This document shows, in pieces, positions 22,741-28,053 of a stretch of 28,053 nt of DNA. The position numbers and the translations under genes were made by a program. The notes under the pieces are model-generated. The model was not told the origin of the DNA. It ran no database searches and was given only the letters and a program-made list of their open reading frames with translations. Numbering within the stretch: the first letter of the stretch is position 1; the number at the start of each line of letters is the position of its first letter. The stretch comes from a virus: positions 1-28,053 of IMG/VR virus record IMGVR_UViG_3300021960_000386. One strand, given 5' to 3'.

Positions 22741-25341
22741 TTAGTAACTAATGGAGATTTCCGTAGGATGTGTAATATAAGTTTTTAAATCGTCCACTTC
22801 CAAGTCTTGGAATTGAACAACCTCACCGTCAAGTGATGTATTTTGTAATCCTATTAATCTCATATCTCCCCAATTGACCAATTTCATTGGTGTTATATAT
22901 GTGGTTACTGTACTATCTGCTCCAGCAGCTGCTGTTTGAGTATATGTATGATTGCCGCCGTATGGATTAGTAGAACTAAAAATTGTATCAATATTTAATG
23001 ACTTCATACGAGGTCCACAATATGCGTAACCGAATTTTTGGTCAGAACCTCTAACATTAATAAAGATGTCTGCTGGTTGTCTTATTAACTTTATTTTACG
23101 AGTTAATGTTAAATCTCTTGTATTTGGTGTAAAGTGTTCACTTGTACTATCATCAAAATCAGGATCCACGCCTAATTCTGGATTTGCTCTTAATGTTGTA
23201 CCATCATCTGTTGTTCCTAATCTTCTACCAAAGATAGTAGAGAATAGTGTTGCAATAACACCATAGATTGGACTTTCTTCAATACCAGAAACAATACCTT
23301 CAACTGGTGAAGTTATTTGAGCACTAATTTGACTTTCAATATTAACTTGACCTGTAAAATAGAAACCTGCTGTGTGCATAGTCTTTTTGAAACTATCTCG
23401 CCAGTCATTAATTGTTCGGCCAACTTTAATTACATACGAGAAGTCTTGGTAATATAAACTGTCTTGTATTCTCATTGCATCTTCAGAAATCCATCCATCT
23501 TGGTTTACAAAAGTACCAGCTGTATCTGCAACTGCTGTAACTGTAACACTTGAAGTCGCACCATCAACTTTTGCAATTGTAGCTGATGCACCATTACTAA
23601 ATGTAATTTCTCTATCAACTTCAAAAGTACCTGAAGCACTTATAACTTTAACAATTTGCAAATCAGAATTAAAAGAACTTACTGTTGCTGTAATACTTGA
23701 ACTAGAACTATCTAATGATGTCGCTGTTGTATCTGCAACAATCGAACCTGAAACATCTTTAACTAAAATGTATGTTGGTAATGTTAAAGTAGGTGGTGTA
23801 GGAGATTGTTGATACTCAGCCCCCGATTCTACAATTTTTAATCCTTGAACTTTACCAATTTCATCACCATAAGCAATAACTGAAGCATCTGCACCACTTG
23901 TACTTGTAATTGTGATTGTAGGTAAAGTTGTATAGTTTGAACCTGCATTAACGATACGAATGTCTGTAATATCGCCGACACCTGTTCCACTTTCTTGGAC
24001 TAATTTATTTCCTGTATAGTTATCACCTTTTACAGTTTCATCTTCTAAAACAATATGGTCATCTTCTGTTGAAGTTGATACTTCTTGTGTAAAACCACCA
24101 TTAACCACGGCTACTTCAGCCGAAGCCGCACCACCATTTGTATTTGCGTTATTGAAAACTAAACTGTCACCAATTTCATAACCTGTACCTGCATTATCAA
24201 TAATAAAATCTGTAATACCACCATTACCAATTGCATCTACTTGAATGATTGAGCCTGTTCCACCACCTATAATTGTTACACTATCATTTACATTATATAA
24301 ACTACCGTCATTTGAAATTGTAATTGTTCCAGGAATACCTGTTGTCGTCAATTTAATAAATGTATCATCAATACCTAAAGCTGTACCTCTTATAACTTCA
24401 CTTGTTTGAAAAGTACCATTAATACTATCATCATTTAAAATAAATTCTGTAACTAAATTTTCACCAATTTGAAATTGTTGTACACTTTCTACAATAGCAG
24501 TCGCACTTGAAGTTTCGCCTGTGATTGTTCTACCTACTAATTCTGTAGGGTCACCAGATTGATTAGATGATTGTATTGCTCTTAAAACTTTATTTGTTGT
24601 CCATTTACCATCAGAAACACGCAACATATTTTCTCTAGGATAAACTGTTTCTGAAGTTAAACCAAATAACAATCTAAAGAACATTTGGTGGCCTCTTGCC
24701 GTACCCTTTGCTCTGTAAACTGATTTAATATTTTTAATTAATTTTCTTTTATCAACATTGTCACCTAAAGTTTCAGGTAATGTATTTAAAAATTCATTTC
24801 TAAATTTTGTTAAGAAGTTAGAAATTACTTTGTCAGGATCCCTAAAGTTTAATAAGTCTTGTATGTTGTTTACGGGATTTGGTCTGTAATCATCAACAAT
24901 AGCATGAGCGTTTGATGATGCACCAATAATAGCTTCACCGATAATAAATTTGTCTTGTGCAGCTATGTAAAGCTTGCCATTATCAATGTCTTCGGTTAAA
25001 ATGGTGGATGTTGCACCAGATGATTGACCTGTTATGGTTTCTCCTCTAGTAAATTTTCCATAAGTTGTATTCTCTAAAAGAATTTTATCACCAGAATCTA
25101 ACTGTGTTCTATCTGTATCAATTCTGGATGCGTCAATTAATAATGAAGATTGACTTGCTTCAATTTCTGTTTCTAAACGAATACCATCTGTCTGTTCAAC
25201 ACTTGTCACGGCCAATTCTGCCGATTCCATAAATGTGTAATATGCTTTTAGAAATTCTAAAAATTTAGGGTGGTCAGAAACGACAAACTCTGGCGCCTGA
25301 CTGTTTAGAAGATTGGATATTTTATCAGTAAACTTGGCCAT
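22741..25341 (-). CDS. Large baseplate wedge structural protein at the gp7 position
   Basis: This 866-aa protein begins with a segment common in marine T4-like baseplate proteins (HPKFLEFLKAYYTFMES, about 25-40). A helical region (about 165-230) includes DKRKLIKNIKSVYRAKGTARG and FRLLFG, followed by VSDGKWTT. Between and after these lie short beta modules of the form GExIxGxxSGAxA (about 97-115, 132-149 and 267-285) and glycine-tyrosine repeats such as SAG-type GxGY turns (about 330-520), giving a beta-rich middle. The ATG is preceded by AGGAT, and the gene sits 11 nt after gp6 and 40 nt before gp8. In T4 the gene between 6 and 8 is gp7, the wedge initiator. I infer the same position here, but no specific gp7 motif was recognised. 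Confidence 0.8.
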   Translation of the reverse strand: MAKFTDKISNLLNSQAPEFVVSDHPKFLEFLKAYYTFMESAELAVTSVEQTDGIRLETEIEASQSSLLIDASRIDTDRTQLDSGDKILLENTTYGKFTRGETITGQSSGATSTILTEDIDNGKLYIAAQDKFIIGEAIIGASSNAHAIVDDYRPNPVNNIQDLLNFRDPDKVISNFLTKFRNEFLNTLPETLGDNVDKRKLIKNIKSVYRAKGTARGHQMFFRLLFGLTSETVYPRENMLRVSDGKWTTNKVLRAIQSSNQSGDPTELVGRTITGETSSATAIVESVQQFQIGENLVTEFILNDDSINGTFQTSEVIRGTALGIDDTFIKLTTTGIPGTITISNDGSLYNVNDSVTIIGGGTGSIIQVDAIGNGGITDFIIDNAGTGYEIGDSLVFNNANTNGGAASAEVAVVNGGFTQEVSTSTEDDHIVLEDETVKGDNYTGNKLVQESGTGVGDITDIRIVNAGSNYTTLPTITITSTSGADASVIAYGDEIGKVQGLKIVESGAEYQQSPTPPTLTLPTYILVKDVSGSIVADTTATSLDSSSSSITATVSSFNSDLQIVKVISASGTFEVDREITFSNGASATIAKVDGATSSVTVTAVADTAGTFVNQDGWISEDAMRIQDSLYYQDFSYVIKVGRTINDWRDSFKKTMHTAGFYFTGQVNIESQISAQITSPVEGIVSGIEESPIYGVIATLFSTIFGRRLGTTDDGTTLRANPELGVDPDFDDSTSEHFTPNTRDLTLTRKIKLIRQPADIFINVRGSDQKFGYAYCGPRMKSLNIDTIFSSTNPYGGNHTYTQTAAAGADSTVTTYITPMKLVNWGDMRLIGLQNTSLDGEVVQFQDLEVDDLKTYITHPTEISISY

Positions 25342-25352
25342 CTGATATTATC

Positions 25353-27221
25353 CTATGTTCCATAACTAGATGATGTTGTATATCCTACACCTGCGTCAGC
25401 AGAACCGCCAACAAATGTATCCGCTTCTACTGTGATTGATGAGTTAGCTGTATCAATGTTTATGATTTGGTCTCTAACTGGAATAATATCGTTTGAGTTT
25501 GGTTGTACTGTTAATTCAATAACAGTTGATGCACTACCTCTAATATTTTCGATTGATGCAATGTTTAATGAATTAATTGTAATTTGGCCTGTTGTGTAAT
25601 CAATTGTACCTTGTGTATTATTTGCATAAACACGAACTGCACCATTTAAACTGTATCGTCTAACATTTCCTTGGCCGTCATCATCTAAAAAGAATATTGT
25701 TGATGTATCACCATTGATTTTAAAACCAGAAGAAACTAAAATACCACCTTGTTCTGCTTTGTGACCAGAATGTGGATTATATAAACCATTTCTAAAGTAA
25801 ACATCATATCTTGTAGATGTGCCAATAGTTGGTGTAAATGTTTTTCTAATTCTTAATGTAGTAATATTAGAAACAATACTTGTATCTGTGTTATCAATTA
25901 AACCTGTCACTTTTGAGTATCTGAATACACCATCAAACTGATTTAAAGTATCTGTATTATAATTTGTTAAAGTTGTGATGATATTTGATTTTAAAGTATC
26001 AGCTGTTTTTGTAGTTGTCTTATCATTATATTTTACAGTTGAAGTTAAAAGAATTGTTGTTGTTTCAGGATCCACAATTTCTGGTCTAACTGAAACCACA
26101 TTATATCTTTTTAATTGTGTCTTAATACTTTCTTTAGTTGTCGTTGTTAAAGTTGAACCTGAAATAGGATTGATTGCAATTTTAATAACACCGTATTGTG
26201 GTGTTTCATCATCTTCTCCACCCCATGCACTAACTGATTGTGCATTTGGATAAATTGATTTGACAATTGTTTCGTAATCTGAAGTTGTTACGGCTCTGTC
26301 TTGTGTACCATAATTTAATGGTGCATTATATCTAATAGATTCTTTTGTTTGTGATTCTGCACCGTTAGCTGCGTTTGATGTAACTGCAATTGTAACATCT
26401 GAATTGCCATCAATATCACCTGAAAGTGTAAATGAACTTGCACCGTTGGCTTCTGTTTTATTTGTAACAACATATTCTAAGATAACAATATTACCATCAT
26501 TTAAAGATTTACCTAAAACTCCATCACCAAAGTAAACTTCAAATTTATTATCTTCAGCTTCTTGTGAAAAATAAACTGTAGATGTATCTGATAATTCAGA
26601 ATAACCAGATGCTAAAGAGTAAACAGTTGTTGTTGTATCTGATACTGAATTTTGAATTGAAACTTTTAAAGTAGATGTATCTGCTTGAGCACTTGGTATC
26701 AAAAATCTTTGGTCAGGATCCGAGGTGTCAACTGTATATTTAAAAGTAACTAAAGTACCTTCGTAAATGTTTACACTTGAAAAATTATAAACACCTGAAC
26801 TTGGTTGAATTGTGTAAGATTGATTTGTTACAAACTCATAACTTGTGCCATCAACTGTTGTGGTAAAAGTTGTGCCTTTGTCCATTGTAATTGATGATGT
26901 GCCTGGTGTTACGCCGTTTACTGTAATAGATAAATTTGCTATTGGTGCTCTGCAAGAGTTTGGTGTGTAACCTAACATCTTAGCTAATGAAACAATATTT
27001 TTTCTTATATCTGCACTATCTAAGTACATTTCATTAGCCAACATATTGGCGTTAAATCCTAGGTAGTGGGTGTTATAGGCAAGAATATCTAAAAGAACGG
27101 CAAAACCAGAACCTTCAAAATTATAGTCCTGAAATTCTGATTGACCTTGTAAAAAAGTTTTTAGATTTGCTTTGACATTATCAAAGTCGAATTCTGATAC
27201 TGTAAGTTTGTTTGACGCCAT
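25353..27221 (-). CDS. gp6: Baseplate wedge protein gp6
   Basis: This 622-aa protein corresponds to T4 gp6 (660 aa), which dimerises to form the iris-like inner ring of the baseplate. The N-terminal 100 residues carry the pattern typical of marine T4-like gp6: a DNVKANLKTFLQGQ helix, DILAYNTHYLGFNANMLANE (about 47-66), then LDSADIRKNIVSLAKMLGYTP. The conserved core segment YGTQDRAVTTSDYETIVKSI lies near residue 305. It shares the baseplate J-like fold seen across contractile tails (family knowledge). It lies 4 nt after gp25 and 11 nt before the next wedge gene, the usual order for these phages. A weak TTAGGT precedes the ATG. Confidence 0.95.
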   Translation of the reverse strand: MASNKLTVSEFDFDNVKANLKTFLQGQSEFQDYNFEGSGFAVLLDILAYNTHYLGFNANMLANEMYLDSADIRKNIVSLAKMLGYTPNSCRAPIANLSITVNGVTPGTSSITMDKGTTFTTTVDGTSYEFVTNQSYTIQPSSGVYNFSSVNIYEGTLVTFKYTVDTSDPDQRFLIPSAQADTSTLKVSIQNSVSDTTTTVYSLASGYSELSDTSTVYFSQEAEDNKFEVYFGDGVLGKSLNDGNIVILEYVVTNKTEANGASSFTLSGDIDGNSDVTIAVTSNAANGAESQTKESIRYNAPLNYGTQDRAVTTSDYETIVKSIYPNAQSVSAWGGEDDETPQYGVIKIAINPISGSTLTTTTKESIKTQLKRYNVVSVRPEIVDPETTTILLTSTVKYNDKTTTKTADTLKSNIITTLTNYNTDTLNQFDGVFRYSKVTGLIDNTDTSIVSNITTLRIRKTFTPTIGTSTRYDVYFRNGLYNPHSGHKAEQGGILVSSGFKINGDTSTIFFLDDDGQGNVRRYSLNGAVRVYANNTQGTIDYTTGQITINSLNIASIENIRGSASTVIELTVQPNSNDIIPVRDQIINIDTANSSITVEADTFVGGSADAGVGYTTSSSYGT

Positions 27222-27225
27222 TTAT

Positions 27226-27651
27226 TTACCTAATTCTTTGTAATGTAGTTGTGACAGAAACGGGATTTGGTAGATTTAAAACATAAAAATTAACTTGAAC
27301 ATCAATTGCGTTTCTATCAGGTTGTTCGTTAACTGCGATACCAGAAACTCTTGCTCTTGGTTCGTAGTTGTCTAAAACTTCTTGTACTTTTCTTCTAATA
27401 AAAATACCTGTTAATGGTGTATAGTTTTCAAATAATAATTCCCTAACACCACAACCTAATTCTGGATGAAAAGGCCTTTCATAGAAGTTTGTATTGATTA
27501 AGTTTCTAACACTTCTTTTAACTGCGTCAACATCTTCAATCTTAACCACATCATTCGTTACTGGATGACGAGTGAAATCTAAGTCTAAGTCTTTATAAGT
27601 CCTTACACTTTTTTTACTTTTATTTGTGCTTGAAGCGTCATAACTTGCCAT
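27226..27651 (-). CDS. gp25: Baseplate wedge protein gp25 (GPW/gp25 family)
   Basis: This 141-aa protein belongs to the gp25/GPW family, the most conserved baseplate component of contractile tails. In T4, gp25 (132 aa) joins the wedge core (with gp6, gp7 and gp53) and contacts the first sheath ring, passing the contraction signal. Features seen are the ERPFHPELGCGV segment (residues 58-69), the helix before it (KRSVRNLINTNF), and the family-defining EPR motif in NYEPRARV (E97-P98-R99). A Ser/Lys-rich extension of about 18 residues precedes the core fold. The stop is 4 nt from gp6, its known structural partner. There is no clear Shine-Dalgarno before the ATG. Confidence 0.95.
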   Translation of the reverse strand: MASYDASSTNKSKKSVRTYKDLDLDFTRHPVTNDVVKIEDVDAVKRSVRNLINTNFYERPFHPELGCGVRELLFENYTPLTGIFIRRKVQEVLDNYEPRARVSGIAVNEQPDRNAIDVQVNFYVLNLPNPVSVTTTLQRIR

Positions 27652-27659
27652 AACGGTAA

Positions 27660-27667
27660 TATTTATA
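27660..27667 (-). promoter_or_regulatory. T4-late-promoter-like TATAAATA upstream of gp25
   Basis: A perfect TATAAATA on the minus strand lies in the 29-nt gap between the PAAR gene and gp25. Only 8 nt separate it from the gp25 ATG, so a transcript starting here would have almost no leader. It matches the T4 late consensus, but AT-rich DNA yields chance matches. Confidence 0.45.
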
Positions 27668-27680
27668 CACCTTTTAGGAA

Positions 27681-27983
27681 TTAACCTGCAAAAACATTTG
27701 AAGAACCACTAATCATGGCTCCGGCATCTGCACTATCACCTATACGACCAACAGGTATACTATTAATTCGAACTGTGCTTGAACCAGCATTTAAAAAACG
27801 AACATGAGGTGGACATGGTGGTATTGGTGGTGCTGGGTGTGATACAGTTGGGGCTCCAACTACGATAGCATTAATACCATTTACTTTAACAGTACCATCA
27901 GTATTAGATGAAGCTATTGTAGTAACACCTGTACAAGCATGACCTGTTGATAGTGAATCTCCTACTCTACAAACTGCTGGCAT
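27681..27983 (-). CDS. PAAR-domain baseplate spike-tip protein (T4 gp5.4-like)
   Basis: This 100-residue protein is a stand-alone PAAR repeat protein, close in size to T4 gp5.4 (97 aa). PAAR proteins form a small sharp cone that caps the central spike of contractile tails and is the first part to meet the host envelope. Visible hallmarks are the N-terminal MPAVCRVGDS segment, a GHACTG turn (H15, C17), a Pro-rich SHPAPPIPPCPPH stretch (H49, C57, H60) and a C-terminal PVGRIGDSADAG repeat. The His/Cys residues are candidates for the metal site that in this family uses three His and one Cys. The start ATG follows the previous stop with no gap, and a GAGG lies 6 nt upstream. The baseplate genes that follow fit a spike role. 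Confidence 0.9.
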   Translation of the reverse strand: MPAVCRVGDSLSTGHACTGVTTIASSNTDGTVKVNGINAIVVGAPTVSHPAPPIPPCPPHVRFLNAGSSTVRINSIPVGRIGDSADAGAMISGSSNVFAG

Positions 27984-28053
27984 TTAAGCCCTCGCTGCCT
28001 CTAATTTTGCTTTTTTAGCAAGTCTTTTCTTTTCTTGTTCTATTGATTGTCTT
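27984..28053 (-). CDS. C-terminal end of an unidentified upstream protein (partial)
   Basis: Only the last 22 codons and the TAA stop are inside the window; the gene starts beyond the right edge. The visible tail (ending KAKKAKLEARA) is very rich in Lys, Glu, Arg and Ala and should be a charged helix or coiled coil. Its stop directly abuts the start of the PAAR gene (TAAATG), which implies translational coupling. By position it could be a baseplate-hub gene, but the fragment is too short to identify. Confidence 0.75.
   Translation of the reverse strand, partial: RQSIEQEKKRLAKKAKLEAARA

Noticed and set aside
1-28053. tRNA genes, integrase, insertion sequences or host genes
   Set aside because: I saw no cloverleaf-like segments, transposase motifs or metabolic genes; the window is covered by late phage genes with gaps of at most 53 nt.

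Overview
This AT-rich window looks like a piece of the late (virion) region of a marine T4-like myovirus, close to the cyanophage/pelagiphage T4-like group. Three gene products have clear T4 counterparts: the baseplate wedge proteins gp25, gp6 and gp8. A PAAR spike-tip protein, a giant DUF4815-type protein and many small low-complexity Thr/Ser/Gly virion proteins of the kind found in marine T4-likes support this. No host metabolic genes, tRNAs, integrase, insertion sequences or CRISPR arrays were seen, so cyanobacterium and Pelagibacter-type hosts cannot be told apart.

Every gene is on the minus strand, so transcription runs from high to low coordinates. The layout in reading order is: (1) 28053-21240, baseplate: a truncated upstream gene, PAAR tip, gp25, gp6, a large protein at the gp7 position, and gp8. 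(2) 21228-14011, a 2031-residue DUF4815 protein and three small structural genes. (3) 13980-7658, a tail-fibre/adhesin block: three paralogous large proteins (657, 560 and 526 aa), each with a TIG-like domain, a He_PIG-like Ig domain and a polyglycine C-terminal domain, interleaved with a 133-aa unknown and a 198-aa fibre-type protein. (4) 7614-2546, an uninterrupted run of seven different 2-oxoglutarate/Fe(II) dioxygenase-like genes, broken only by a 68-aa basic protein. (5) 2544-1, small genes, then the N-terminal 454 codons of another long fibre-like protein that runs off the left edge.

Genes are packed tightly (1-53 nt gaps, several stop/start overlaps), many with AGGAG-type ribosome binding sites. 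T4-late-promoter-like octamers (TATAAATA and variants) lie in several of the larger gaps, including three in tandem before the 121-aa gene. The natural reading is a late transcription programme building the baseplate, then fibres and adhesins. The oxygenases sit inside this programme, which suggests they act late and perhaps on virion proteins. Substrates cannot be read from the sequence. The most notable feature is the seven-gene oxygenase array beside three Gly/Pro-rich adhesin paralogues.
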